Assembly: GCA_951799425.1 (NCBI GenBank)
Contig: OX637394.1
Span: 34,508,001 to 34,572,000 of the forward strand
From: Ilex aquifolium
Lineage: Eukaryota > Streptophyta > Magnoliopsida > Aquifoliales > Aquifoliaceae
Direction of reading: 5' to 3'
Length of the DNA: 64,000 nt
The translations under genes were made by a program, and so were the position numbers. Shown in pieces: positions 43,813 through 55,679 of this stretch. Below the pieces are notes generated by a model. It ran no database searches, was not told where the DNA came from, and saw only the letters and a list, made by a program, of their open reading frames with translations. Every line of letters begins with the position of its first letter. The first letter of the stretch is position 1.

Positions 43813-45153
43813 TCAAGTAGCGAACAAATATGGATACTTCTCCCGCATTTCTTGCTCCGGTTCCCATGTAGCTTCCTCCACTCCATGGTGTTGCCACAAC
43901 ACCTTCACTAGTCGGATGACTTTGTTACGGAGCACCTTCTCTTTGGCGTCGAGAATCTTCACCGGTTGTTCTTCATAGGTTGCTCCATCTTGAATTTTAA
44001 TATCTTCCAAGTCTACGACCGGCGTTGCATCAGATTGACACTTTCTCAACATCGACACGTGGAACACGTCATGTACCCCAGACAACTGGGCTGGTAACCG
44101 CAACTGATACGCCGTTTTGCCCACAACTTTGATCACTTCAAATGGCCCGGTATATCTTGGTGCTAACTTTCCCTTCTTGCCAAATCTAAACACTCCCTTT
44201 TTGGGTGACACTTTGAGAAATACATAATCTCCCACCTTGAATTCTAAGGGTCTTCGTCTGTGGTCCGCATAGCTCTTCTGTCTACTTTGCGCCGTCCGTA
44301 GCCTCTCTCGGATGAGTTGAATCTTCTTTGTAGTTTCTCGAACAATTTCCGGTCCAAACACACTGCTCTCGCCGACTTCTAACCAATACGTCGGTGAGCG
44401 GCATGGTCTTCCATACAATGCTTCATACGGTGCCATCACAATACTTCCCTGATAGCTGTTGTTGTAAGCAAACTCCACCAACGGTAAGTGGTCGCTCCAA
44501 CTCCCCTTGAAGTCCAACGCGCAAGCGCGTAACATATCCTCCACAATCTGTATCACCCTCTCGGATTGGCCATCCGTTTGGGGATGAAAAGCCGTACTGA
44601 AGTGTAACTCCATCCCCATCGCTTGTTGTAGACTCTGCCAGAATCTCGCCACGAACCTAGAGTCACGATCCGACACAATCGAGAGCGGAACGCCGTGTAA
44701 CCTCACTATCTCACGGATATACAGCTGGCTCAAAGTCTCGAATGTATCCATGGTCTTCATAGCCAAAAAGTGAGCGGACTTGGTGAGTCTATCCACAATG
44801 ACCCACACTGCATTATGCCCGCGCGACGTCCGTGGTAAACCCGACACGAAGTCCATGGTGATGTGATCCCACTTCCACCCTGGAATAGGCAAAGACTGTA
44901 GGACTCCTCCTGGCCTTTGATGCTCAATCTTCACCTGCTGGCACACCGCACATTTTGCCACATAGTTGGCCACATCTCGCTTCATTCCCCTCCACCAGTA
45001 TTGACGCTTCATGTCCCTATACATCTTTGTGCTACCGGGGTGGATAGCAAACTTGGAGCGATGACACTCTCCAAGTATCTCCTCCTTTAGGGACGAATCC
45101 TCGGGAACACTAGCTCCCCCCCATATCTCAACTCTCCATTCTTCCAAGACCAT
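43813..45153 (-). pseudogene. Element C integrase and chromodomain
   Basis: About 446 codons without internal stop, the longest intact domain set in the window. The zinc-finger region is [13 protein letters not shown] with CAVCQQVKIEHQ. The core has WDHITMDFVSGLP, SIVSDRDSRF and FHPQTDGQSERV with D, D and E. The GPF module is LAPRYTGPFEVIKVV, and the chromodomain-like end is VIRLVKVLWQHHGVEEATWEPE. It is out of frame with RNase H; the frameshift is at about 45090-45150. On its own the domain looks potentially functional, but it has no separate start signal. Confidence 0.93.
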
Positions 45154-46320
45154 CCTTCCATCGCTTCTCCATTCTCCAATCGGGCTCTAATCAAATCGAG
45201 TTCCGAATCCAGGCATTGCAACTCCACAACCCGTTGCCGAAACGTCGGTTGAGCTACAAGGTTGAATAGATATGGTTGATACTCCAGTCCATCCACCCAT
45301 AGATCGTACTCCTCCAATGCATCAATCATTTTCCATCTATTTACCGCAAGAGAATTGATTTCACCCCGAGACTTCCTGCTAAGAGCGTCGGCAACTACAT
45401 TTGACTTCCCCGGATGGTAGTTGAGCGTGAACTCATAATCTTCCAAGTACTCAATCCACCTTCTCTGCCAGAGATTCAAGTCTTTCTGTGAAAAGATATA
45501 CTTGAGGCTTTTATGGTCCGAGAACACTTGAAATTTCTCCCCGTATAAATAACATCTCCACAACTTAAGAGCAAACACCACCGCAGCCAGCTCCAAGTCG
45601 TGTGTGGGGTAATTCTGCTCATGCACCTTGAGTTGCCTCAAGGCATAAGCCACTACATTCCCTCCTTGCATTAGAACGCATCCCAAGCCTTGTAGTGAAG
45701 CATCGGTGTAGACATCGTAGCCTTCCCCACTACTCGGAATAATGAGGATAGGTGTCGTCGTCAACTTCTCCTTCAAGGTGCAAAAAGCTAGGTCACACGC
45801 TTGAGTCCACAAAAATTTCTCCCCCTTCTTTGTAAGGCGAGTCATCGGCATCGCAAGCTTGGAGAACCCTTCCACAAACCTACGATAATAGCCGGCTAAC
45901 CCCAAGAAACTCCGTACTTCCGTCACGTTCTTCGGTGGTTCCCATTTCATCACGGCCTCAATCTTTGCGGAATCAACCGCTACTCCTTGCTCGGACACAA
46001 CATGGCCAAGGAACTTCATTTCCTTCATCCAAAACTCACACTTGCTCATCTTCGCATATAACTTATGTTCTCTCAATGTTTGTAGCACAATAGAAAGATG
46101 ACAAGCATGTTCCTCCTGAGTCCGTGAGTAAACCAATATGTCATCAATAAACACAATGACAAATTGATCAAGGTAAGGCCGGAAGACTCTGTGCATCAAA
46201 TCCATGAAGGCTGCGGGGGCATTAGTCAATCCGAACGGCATCACCGTGTACTCGAAATGACCATACCGGGTACGAAAAGCAGTCTTAGGAATATCCTCCT
46301 CCTTAATCCGCAGCTGATGA
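45087..46320 (-). pseudogene. Element C RT and RNase H
   Basis: The frame includes [20 protein letters not shown], the intact catalytic box [41 protein letters not shown], RNase [42 protein letters not shown] and [11 protein letters not shown]. It is disconnected from the upstream RT by an indel at about 46310-46330 and from integrase by one near 45100. Confidence 0.92.
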
Positions 46321-47690
46321 TACCCCTGCGAAGATCAATCTTGGAGTAATACTTCGAACCCTTCAACTGATCAAATAAGTCATCAATTCTCGGCAACAGA
46401 TACTTATTCTTTACGGTAACCCGATTCAACCTCCGGTAATCCGTGCACAACCGTAGAGTCTCATCCGTTTTCTTCACAAAGAGGACCGGGGCTCCCCAGG
46501 GTGAAGTGCTTAGACGGATAAACCCAATCGCCAACAAATGATCCAACTGCTTCCTTAGCTCCTTCAACTCCAAAGGTGCCATTCGGTAGGGAGCAATGGA
46601 TATGGGTTCGGTTCCCGGATAGAGATCGATCTTGAACTCAATTTCCCTATGTGGCGGTAATCCGGGTAATTCCTCGGGAAAAACATCTGAAAACTCCGAT
46701 ACAATTAACACCACATCCGTATGGAGTTTATCCCTGTCATCTCCCATCAAGCTAGCTAAGAAACTCAATTGACTTCTCGCTTTCGCTTTTAAGAATCTAC
46801 TACCCGTAGTAGGAAATGGATGGAAAGAATCTCGGTTATTTACAAAACTAAAAACGACTCCTCCCGGCAACTGAAATGTAATCCGCTTGCGGAAACAATC
46901 CACTACCGCCCGGAAAGCGGACAACAAGTTCATTCCAAAGATCACATCATACCCCTTCATCTCGAAAGCAATCAAATCCACAATCAATTCGTGCTCCCCA
47001 ATGAGAAGCACGCAACCCTTGCAGACTCGACTGGTATCTAACAGTTTTCCCGTGGGCAAGCTAATGTTCATAACATGCTCTAGCTTCGCGAAAATCAATC
47101 CCAAATCAAGTGCATATTTCGTGCGTACAAATGAGTGTGTTGCACTGGGGTCAAATAATATTCGGGCCCACGAATTATAAATAAGGATGATACCTTCCAC
47201 AACGGCATTGGCAATGTCCTCCTCCGGCTGAGTCAAAGCAAATACTCGCCCTTGGTTGGCGCCGCCGGGTGCTTGAGCTGGTATCGGTCGCTGCGATGCA
47301 GGCCTCGGTGGTGGTAGTTGGGCTGCTGGTACCTGTCTGGCGGTCTGGCTAGGCCCCTGAGGTGGAAAAACTGGGCAATGCATCCGAAAATGTCCCACAC
47401 CTCCGCATGCAAAGTAGGATCGTGGGGTAATACCGGCTCTAGTCTGAGTGTCTCCCTCTCCTCGGGCTATCAAAAGTCGCTGTCCACCTGTCGGGTCTGG
47501 GCGACGGTATGGTGTCGGTCTCTGTGCCCCACTAGTGCTAGCACCTGTCCGGAACGGACCTCCTCTCGAGAAGCCCTGTCGTCGCTGGCTATCCTCTATG
47601 TCTCTCTCTACCAGTGCAGCTCTGTCCACTAAGTCCCCAAACTCACGGATTCGGAGAGCCACCAACTTCTCCCTAATGGTCAGCCGCAGA
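46241..47690 (-). pseudogene. Element C gag end, protease and RT N-terminal part
   Basis: From 47690 it reads the end of gag with a knuckle [15 protein letters not shown], whose first Cys is Tyr. Protease follows with FDPSATHSF instead of D-S-G or D-T-G and [11 protein letters not shown] has [50 protein letters not shown] and YSKIDLR, then shifts frame. A TAG at about 47690 separates it from the rest of gag. Confidence 0.9.
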
Positions 47691-48325
47691 CCCTACTCGA
47701 AGCGCTTGGCCCTGTCGGCCTCAGTAGCTATAAATCCCGTAGCACAATGGGAGAGTTCGTCGAACCGCCTCTCATACTCAGCCACGGTCATACTACCCTG
47801 TCGTAGAGCAAGAAAATCCGCCTTCATTCGGTCTCTGACCGATTCAGGGAAGTACTTGTCTTGGAAAAGTTGATCGAACTCTTCCCAAGTGAGTGTGTCG
47901 GTGTCCCTTCTCCTCTTTATAGCATCCCACCAATAGTCGGCCTCCCCCTCAAACAGGTAGGTCGCCAAACCAAGTCTCAAGTCCTCGGCAACTCCCATGC
48001 CGTCACAAATCTTCTTCACTCGGCAGATCCATCTATCCGCCTCCAAAGAATTGGAGCTCCCTTGGAAGTTAGGTAGTCGTTGTCTTAAGAATTCCCGAAG
48101 AGCTATCATCCTTCGGTCTCCGTTCCCATTGCCAGGTACTTGAGCAAGAGGATGAGCTCCACCATTGTGGTTGTTGTTACCATTTTGGTTTTGTACCAAA
48201 GTGGTGAGCTCCCTCAAGCATTGATTGATGCCTTGCATGGCATCGAGAGGTGGTGGTGGTGGATTTGCTTGACCTCCACGACCACGACCACGTCCTCATC
48301 CCCGTGTACCGTCCATCCTACACAT
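47690..48325 (-). pseudogene. Element C gag N-terminal part
   Basis: The start lies near 48316 (MDG...), but a stop in the Arg/Gly-rich segment near 48300 interrupts it. The capsid domain reads EADYWWDAIKRRRDTD, LTWEEFDQLFQDKYFP and QGSMTVAEYERRFDELSH, closely matching element B gag. It ends with RFE followed by TAG at about 47690, the codon that is Gln in B. Confidence 0.88.
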
Positions 48326-48500
48326 CAATCCACAATTTAGTTTCCTTGATATGCAAGATATAAACTAAAGTGATATGGAGGATGTCTTGATTTAAGCACA
48401 AGGCATAAACAAAATTTAACTTACAATTTCCTTCACCCTAAACCTACATCTCTAGTGGTAATCCATAACCTACAGCTCCCATGTAAGACCCAAAGCCTAA

Positions 48501-48513
48501 GCTCTGATACCAA
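48501..48513 (-). other. Primer binding site of element C (tRNA-Met)
   Basis: On the minus strand TTGGTATCAGAGC lies a few nt after the end of the 5' LTR. Confidence 0.92.
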
Positions 48514-48516
48514 CTT

Positions 48517-50663
48517 TGTAACACCCCAAAACACACCCTGGACGACATTACATTCTAAAACCATTCATATCATGAGAGCACTAATATAATTCCTTAAGAA
48601 ACGAGACTCCTTTTGTCATCCACAAATATTTACAAAGTGATCCAAAAGAATAAGCCCAAATTATGGCTATTACATCTCAAAAATTAATTAAAGTAGCACA
48701 GCGGAATAAACAAAAGAAACTAGACAACACAATGTTCCAAAAGAATGTCCTAGTCTAGTACAAAAGGAAAGGAGGTCGCTCTATCCGTCCACCTCGGGAT
48801 CCACACTCCCGTCAAGTGGAGTCTTCCAAGTAGCGGGCTCCTCGACCCTTACGTCCTCCTCCAGCGGGTAATCTGAAAAATGTTAGCGGTAGGGGGTGAG
48901 CACAAAGCTCTGTAGAAAAATTCTCTCAAACCGATACAAGGTTTAGAAAAACATTTAAAACGGCCGGTCTCATTTCACAAATAGTATATATAATCTTTGA
49001 AGTAAAACAATGACATTTTACAACGGATCTCAAGTTTAAGTAGCAATAGTACTAGAAATGAACAATAACAACCCATTCTAATAAACATCCATTTTCAAAA
49101 TATAAACCATTTCCCATACATGATATAATATGGTCCTCCATGGCATGAGCATCCTTACAAGGAACCTCTCACCCCCAAGGTTTGGTTTCTCAAGCATCCT
49201 TACAAGGAACCTCTTGAAGAAATCACATATTGTCCTCTTTTGGCATGAGCATCCTTACAAGGAACCTCTCACCCTCAAGGCTTGGTTTCTCAAGCATCCT
49301 TACAAGGAACCTCTTCAAGAAATCACATATTGTCCTCTTTTGGCATGAGCATCCTTACAAGGAACCTCTCACCCTCAAGGCTTGGTTTCTCAAGCATCCA
49401 TACAAGGAACCTCTTGAAGAAATCATATATTGTCCTCTTTTGGCATGAGCATCCTTACAAGGAACCTCTCACCCTCAAGGCTTGGTTTCTCAAGCATCCT
49501 TACAAGGAACCTCTTGAAGAAATCATATATTGTCCTCTTTTGGCATGAGCATCCTTACAAGGAACCTCTCACCCTCAAGGCTTGGTTTCTCAAGCATCCT
49601 TACAAGGAATCTCTTGAAGAAATCATATATTGTCCTCTTTTGGCATGAGCATCCTTACAAGGAACCTCTCACCCATGTGCATCACCACAACCCCAACCAA
49701 GCATACCATTCCAACATTTATATCAATTTACAAGCATCTATCCAAAATCCCCAAAATATATCATGTAACAATTCCACAACCAACAAAGAAAAATACATGA
49801 GATCACAATAACATCATTTTTCTACCCAACACAAAGCACTAAGGTTTCAAAAATCCATAATAAAGAAAGCATTTAAGAAGGAAATACATCACTCTCCAAA
49901 AATGAGGGTTTTAAAACTAGAGAAGCGATTTCATGGGTATTAAACTCTAACTTTGTTCAAAACATGTAATATTTGCCAAAAAGCCTAAGAGAGGATGATT
50001 CCATAGCATATATATACCATTGATAGCCAAAGTATACATATATAAATACCCTAGCCTCAATATAAGTGAGTGAGAGAAAACCCCTACCTTTCTTCTTCCT
50101 ATGTGTTCTTGAAAGCTTGAAGTTTTGATCTTCTTCAAGGTGCAAATCCTCCCTTGGTCTTGTGTTTTCCCCTTCTTTCCTCCTCTCTAAGTCTTCCTAG
50201 GGTTAGAAATGTTGAAATGAGGCTAATGGGGGTGTCCTTAAGTATTTATAGTGGAAGAAATGACCTCCTGTGCGCGATTCTGAAGTTCAGAATTCGTAAC
50301 TCACGTTCGAACGTCATTGGTGTTCGAACGTCACTAGTGCAAATTATTGATTCATGTTCGAACGTCACTTTGGCGTTCAAACGTTGGTTGCTCCCAGTAC
50401 TTTTTCATTTCCATCAGAGCTCTGCGGACACCAAAGTACTGGGACTCACTCACGTTCGAACGTCGCTTCACGTTCGAACGTCATCCCAGGTTCTGCAGAA
50501 ACTTCCAGTGAAATTTTGGCCTATTTAGAGATTGATTTGGAAAATTTTCGTGAAATGCTCTTTTGTAGCCCTGGAAGTATGCTATCTACTATTAAAATTT
50601 CAGAGCCAACGGATATTAGAATAAAAGTTATGATCAAAATACTTGGAAGTGTCCAAAATCCTT
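48517..50663 (-). repeat. 5' LTR of element C (truncated)
   Basis: It matches 41416-43560 with the hairpin array (about 49140-49673) and palindromes (about 50303-50481). It ends at about 50663, where the complete LTR would continue for about 200 bp more. Gag sequence of element J follows. Confidence 0.94.
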
Positions 50664-50667
50664 TTCT

Positions 50668-50909
50668 CCAACTAAAGTTCGGGTGATTACTCTAACCCGA
50701 ATTGTAAGTGTTCGAGTGCGGGGACAATGATTGCCTCGTTTGGTTAAAGGCATTGACTTGCTCATGGTACACTTCCTTAAGTGCCGAAATGTTAGGGCAC
50801 TCCGATATGGAATGCTCCACACTCTCATAAATTGAGCAAAACTCCTTGATCTTTGAAATATTGGACACCTCGTGTCTCCTATTGACTTCTAAATTCTCCA
50901 CCTTCGGTG
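50668..50909 (-). pseudogene. Element J gag, C-terminal fragment
   Basis: The segment reads VNRRHEVSNISK, FCSIYESVEHSISECPN, LKEVYHEQVNAFNQ and HSNTY, then a stop and HPNFSW. It corresponds to 58480-58750 of element K. The CSIC-type first pair of a zinc-finger-like site is CSIY here. It ends at the junction with element C. Confidence 0.85.
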
Positions 50910-50914
50910 ACAAC

Positions 50915-52724
50915 TGATTAGCACAAAAACATGACATATTTTGTATGCTAATATGCCTCTTATATAGAATTGAGGAGAGATGCGTTTAATCATCGTTCTT
51001 ATGGAGTTTTGTATGAATACAGGTAAAATGATGTAAATGGTATGAGTTAAACCCCCATGGAAGTGTTTGATGTAAATGAAGAGGAAGGGGTAGCTTAGAG
51101 GAAGGTTTGAAGGGAGAAGAAACCAAGAAAATTCAAATTGAAAACCTTTCAGAATGTTTTGCCTTGGATTTCTTTTTCACTGCCAAAACCTTCCGGAATG
51201 TTTTATCTACTGGAATGAACCTTCCGGAAGGTTTTTCCTACTAGAGTAAAACTTTCCGGAAGGTTTTGTCTACTGGATTAAACCTTCCGGAAGGTTTTGC
51301 CTACTGGAGTGAAACCTTCCGGAAGGTTTTGTCTACTGGAATGAACCTTCTGGAAGGCTTTTCCTGTTGACTTCTTCATTTAACTGTTCCTGCACAAACC
51401 TTCTGGAAGGTTTTGCCCAGATTGCCCAGACAGCCCAGACAGCCTGTAACTCAAGTTCTGCCATTTGGGGGTCCCACTTACATTTCTCCAACAGATCCCC
51501 TGACATCCCCTGCACGTCTAGGAGCCTCCCCTCACCTCTACTTGGACTTGGAAGGCCATTGCAATAATGAGGAGGAGAGAGAAGAGGCATGGAAGAGAGA
51601 AAGGCTAGGCTTATCCTAGCCTGCACCATCCCATCCCTTTCAGCCCCCTATGATTGGAATCAGATCACAGAGGCTTGGGGGACATTCCATGGACATTTTT
51701 GGGGAAGCTTCTCCACCATTATTCAGCATTAGTGAATCTACATTGTAATATAGAGAGAGAGATTGTAAGGAAGAAGATGAATAGTGCTAGAGAGAGAAGT
51801 TAATGTTTTTCCATTTTCTTCCCATACATTGCCTTGTAATCCATTGTAAGACCTTTCTAAGCTTTGTTTGAAGTCTTGAATGCTAGTTATTTCAAGTTGC
51901 TTTTAAGTTTAATCGTCTATTCAAGCTTTTACCATTAATGCATTCATGTTCTTCATTTTCTTAGCCTTAAATGGGTGGTAAATGAATCCTCTTTTAGTTT
52001 ATGTTTCTTCCATCAACTTAGCTACACAACTTCATCTCTTTACACTGTCTTCTTATTATATTGTTGTCTTTACCTGAAGCATGAGTAGCTAAGCTTTTTA
52101 GTTGGCTAATCCAAGGGAGACCTCCACTTGGGTATGTCTTTACAACTCAATTTCTTCCTCCTCTCAGAGTACGATGGCTCGGTTTGACTGGGTTGAGAGT
52201 GGATGCGTTTGTGAGTCTTTGATATCCCGTAACCCTGGTCATGGGTTATGCTTGGATCCTCATTTTCATCTCATCCCTAGCTTCCCATGAATCAATCGTA
52301 CATCTATGCTCTATTGGAGGAAATACTCGAGTTGTCTTGGCATCCCCATTGGAGTGAACCCTTCGGATTAGCCAACACTTATTTTCCCATCTTAATTTTA
52401 TTACAACTCAAATCACAAACCAATTCCCAACAACAAAAGATTTTACACTTTTCTTTCACCAAAATCACCTTCTACACGATTCACATCATTCCCCGAGGAG
52501 ACGACCTTGGAGTACTCTCCAAGTAAAACACGACATACAAAAGTCTTCTTGCGCTTGGAAAGCATTTTTGTTCACTCACTCATTTCATTTTCCACCATTC
52601 CCTTGCCCTTTCTTTTGACATTATTCCAAGGGAGAGTGACATTCCTCCCCTTTCACACATACATCATACATACATTGAGGGAAGATGTTAGAAGGTTAGG
52701 AACAACAAGGAAATAATTCAAGCA
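50915..52724 (+). repeat. Solo LTR E (Athila type)
   Basis: It runs from TGATTAGCAC to ATTCAAGCA, 1810 bp, flanked by a perfect ACAAC duplication (50910-50914 and 52725-52729). It lacks any internal region, so it arose by LTR-LTR recombination. It carries an AACCTTCCGGAAGGTT palindrome array, the conserved GGGGGTCCCACTTACA block at about 51466 and the usual Athila LTR blocks (GAGTAGCTAAGC, GAGTCTTTGATA, GGAGACGACCTTGGA). Confidence 0.93.
51143..51411. repeat. AACCTTCCGGAAGGTT palindrome array in LTR E
   Basis: About eight copies are spaced mostly 30-45 bp apart; perfect or near-perfect ones are at about 51218, 51251, 51281 and 51313, and degenerate ones at about 51143, 51188, 51344 and 51398. 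The linkers are also repeated (TTGTCTACTGGA-like). The core TTCCGGAA contains TTCnnGAA, the half-repeat of a heat-shock element, which may be coincidence. Confidence 0.93.
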
Positions 52725-52729
52725 ACAAC

Positions 52730-53172
52730 CTGGTGATTTTAGAAAGTAACTCTTCCCAATCTCTCAAATCATACATCCCTCCCCCTTGTGCTTGATTACT
52801 ACCCGGATAAGACCTCGGTACATCGGTGGGATCTGTGATATCCCAAGATTGGACATTTTGAGCCAATGTACTAAAGTAGTCTAGGGCCTCATCGGGATCC
52901 TTGTTCAAAAACTCACCATTGCACATCATGTCAATGAATTGTCTATGGCCCTGTGTAATTCCTTCGTAGAAGAAACTCAACAATTGCCATGATTCAAAAC
53001 CATGATGTGGAATGGATTGGAGCAATTCCTTGTAGCGATCCCAATAGTTGTAAAATTACTCATTGGGCTTTTTCGAGAAGTTTTGGATTTACTTTTTAAG
53101 AGCGGTGGTTCTAGGCACCGGGAAAATTTTGTTCAAAAACTCGGAAAGCATTTGAGGCCAAGAGGTTATGGA
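52730..53172 (-). pseudogene. Element J gag, central fragment
   Basis: It reads YWDRYKELLQSIPHHGFESWQLLSFFYEGI, RQFIDMMCNGEFLNKDP, EALDYFSTLAQNVQSWD and MYDLRDWEELLSKITR. Two TAA codons lie in the upstream part (53025-53172). It lies between solo LTRs F and E and joins in register with the fragments on either side. Confidence 0.85.
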
Positions 53173-53177
53173 TCGAG

Positions 53178-55018
53178 TGCTTAGTCAAAAACCTTGTTGT
53201 TCCTAACCTCCTAATATCATCCCTCAATGTGTATATGATGTAGGTGCGAAGGGAGTGTCACTCTCCCTTGGGATGATGTCAAAAGAAAGGGCAACAGAAT
53301 GGTGGATGGATGAAAATGGAATGAAATGTACAAAATGTGTGTGTGGTGAACAAAAGTGCTCCCCAAGCGCAAGGAGTCTTTTGAGTGTCGTGTTTTACTT
53401 GGAAAAGTATTCCAAGCTCGTCTCCTCAGGGAATGAAAGTTCAAGTGTGTGAAGGCGATTTTGTAAAAAGGGAAAAGTGTAAAATCTTTTGGTTTTGAGT
53501 TGTTGTGATTTTGTGTTCTTGATGAAAATGAAATAAAACAAGTGTTGGCTAATTCGAAGGGTTCATTCCAATGGGAATCCCAAATCAACTCGAAGCCTTC
53601 CTCGAATAGAGCTTAGATGAATGATTAATTTGTGGGAAGCTAGGGACGAAATGGAGGTGAGGATCCAAGAATAACCCGTGACCAGGCCTACGGGATATCA
53701 AAGACTCACAACCGCATCCACTCTCAACCCAGTCAAACCGAACCATCGTACTCTGAGAGGAGGAAAGAAAATGAGTTGAAATGGCACACCCAAGAGGAGG
53801 TCTCCCTTGGATTAGCCAACTTAAAAATCTAGCTACTCATGGTAAAAGGAAAGACATGCATCAAGTAAAGAGAGATAATGGAGAAATGAAACATGGAACT
53901 TGAACTAATGCAAGAAAACTTGAACTATGAAGAAAAATATTCAAAACCCATTTTAAAACTTGAAGTGAAGAAAACTTAAATGGTAGATTCAAGAAAATTT
54001 AACTAAACTTGAAATACACTTGAAATAAGTAAGATTAACGTACAAGAATTAAAGATTACAAGATATTTAAAGCTAACTACAACTGAAATGGAGAGGAAAA
54101 TGCAAAAATACAAACTTCTATATGTAACTATTCATCATCTTCCTTAGGAGCTTTCTAAGCTTAGGTAGCCACCTCTTCAATCTTGTGTGTATGCTGAATA
54201 TATGGAGTGAGAGAGCCTTGCATTTTCGTCCGTAGGGGTCTCTAGCATGTGTGTGCAGGCCTCCCATCAATGGGAGGTGAGATGATGGCCCTTGACAGGC
54301 TAGGACAAGCTTAGCCTGCAACCATCATGGCTTCCCCCTTCTCTCCCATCCTCCTCCATGTCATTGCCTCCAAAGTCTTCAACAAGGGTTTAGGAGGCAT
54401 GTAAATATGCAGAAAATGTCAGGGGGCAAGTGGGAGAATCATAGGTGGGACCCCCAATCAAGTGGAGCATGAGATGCAGGTGATCTGGGATGTTTAGCAT
54501 AGCGTACCGGTACTATGAACTCCAGCAGCATCAGCGTACCGGTACGGCCTTCTGGTACAGTTTCTACTCCGGACCAGTTTTTGTAGAATTGCCATAACGT
54601 TTGATCCGACCGTCCGATTGGGCTACCATTTTGACACAATACAGAAGACATCCAGATCTACAACTTTCATGTTTTTCACTTTTTCAGATTCGAAGTGGAT
54701 CATGGTCCAAAAGGAGGAAAACCGAGGTACTACAACCAAATGGTGTGGGTGTTGGTGCCTTTGTTACCAAGCGCCGATACCTCCTTGATTTCTTTCACTT
54801 TTAAGCCTCCAAATCCTCATGTAATGTGTCCATGTCTTCACCACACATCCACACTTAGTTTCAAGGTTCTAAAATCCATCATTTAAGCTATAATTATCTG
54901 CAACCACAAGATTTCAATATTATTCATAAATTTGGCTAACTCTAAGTAATTAATTACAAAGTTGAGTTAAAGCACCATGTAATGAGACCGTTAAATATAC
55001 AATATTTTGTGCTCATCA
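53178..55018 (-). repeat. Solo LTR F (Athila type)
   Basis: On the minus strand it begins TGATGAGCACAAAATATTG at 55018 and ends GACTAAGCA at 53178, 1841 bp, with a perfect TCGAG duplication (53173-53177 and 55019-55023). It holds two perfect GTACCGGTAC palindromes at 54504-54513 and 54536-54545 and the conserved GTCCCACC block at 54431-54455. No internal region. Confidence 0.93.
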
Positions 55019-55023
55019 TCGAG

Positions 55024-55522
55024 GCCGCACGGAATTCAACCATGTTTTGGCTTTGTCCTGAAGGGAAAATGGAAACAATTTCAAGATAGATATGTCTTCC
55101 ATAGCGTGATTAGTGAGGAAGGTTCCAACTATATCCTCGAATTCCATAATGTGCAAATACGGATTTTCTTTTTCAATTCCGTAGAATGTAGGAAGTAGTT
55201 GCAACATTCCTGGCTTAACTAGGAAGACTTGAGCTTGAACTAGTAAGAGAATGCATGAGGGAGCGGTGCTATGTGTGGGTTGGAGAAAATCCCGCATTGA
55301 CCTCACCGGAGGATCAATGGGGATATTGTTCCCTTCATTCCTCGGAGGGAAATGCATTCTAGGGTTTGGCATTTGAGGGTTTTGCATTCCCCCACCCCTT
55401 TGGACATTAGCTTCCTCATTCTCAAATTTATCACCGGCATCCTTGGGTGGGTCTTGGTCAATATTCATGTTGGGGGCTAAGGGTAGTCTAACTAATCGAT
55501 TTTGGTCGTCCCGTCCCCACAT
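55024..55522 (-). pseudogene. Element J gag, N-terminal fragment
   Basis: The likely start MWGRDDQNRLVR at 55522 matches the start of K gag. It continues MNIDQDPPKDAGDKFE, MHFPPRNEGNNIPIDPP, MLQLLPTFYGIEKENPYLHI and LKLFPFSLQDKAKTWLNS, typical of the Athila gag N terminus. It is cut by solo LTR F. No stop lies within this fragment. Confidence 0.88.
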
Positions 55523-55657
55523 AAAAAAAATATCTATAAATGAAAAACAAGTACACAAAATTATATACAAGGGGCGACGTACCTCAGCCCATAATGAGAA
55601 CTCACGGGACTAACCTCCGTCGTCCGAAAATCACCTTCTCAATTCAATGCTTTGCCT

Positions 55658-55675
55658 TCCCCGGAAACGACGCCA
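55658..55675 (-). other. Primer binding site of element J
   Basis: On the minus strand TGGCGTCGTTTCCGGGG starts about 4 nt after the LTR; the Athila-type site with substitutions. Confidence 0.8.
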
Positions 55676-55679
55676 AAAA

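Larger units (their letters stand above)
41416..50663 (-). mobile_element. Element C: Tekay/Del-like chromovirus with truncated 5' LTR
   Basis: A minus-strand element related to B at the protein level. The 3' LTR is 41416-43771 (complete, TGTAAC...GTTACA); the 5' LTR is 48517 to about 50663, lacking roughly the first 200 bp. The order gag, protease, RT, RNase H, integrase, chromodomain runs downwards from 48325 to 43813. The left flank is aatat (41411-41415); no matching duplication exists at the right because that end is lost. Confidence 0.94.
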
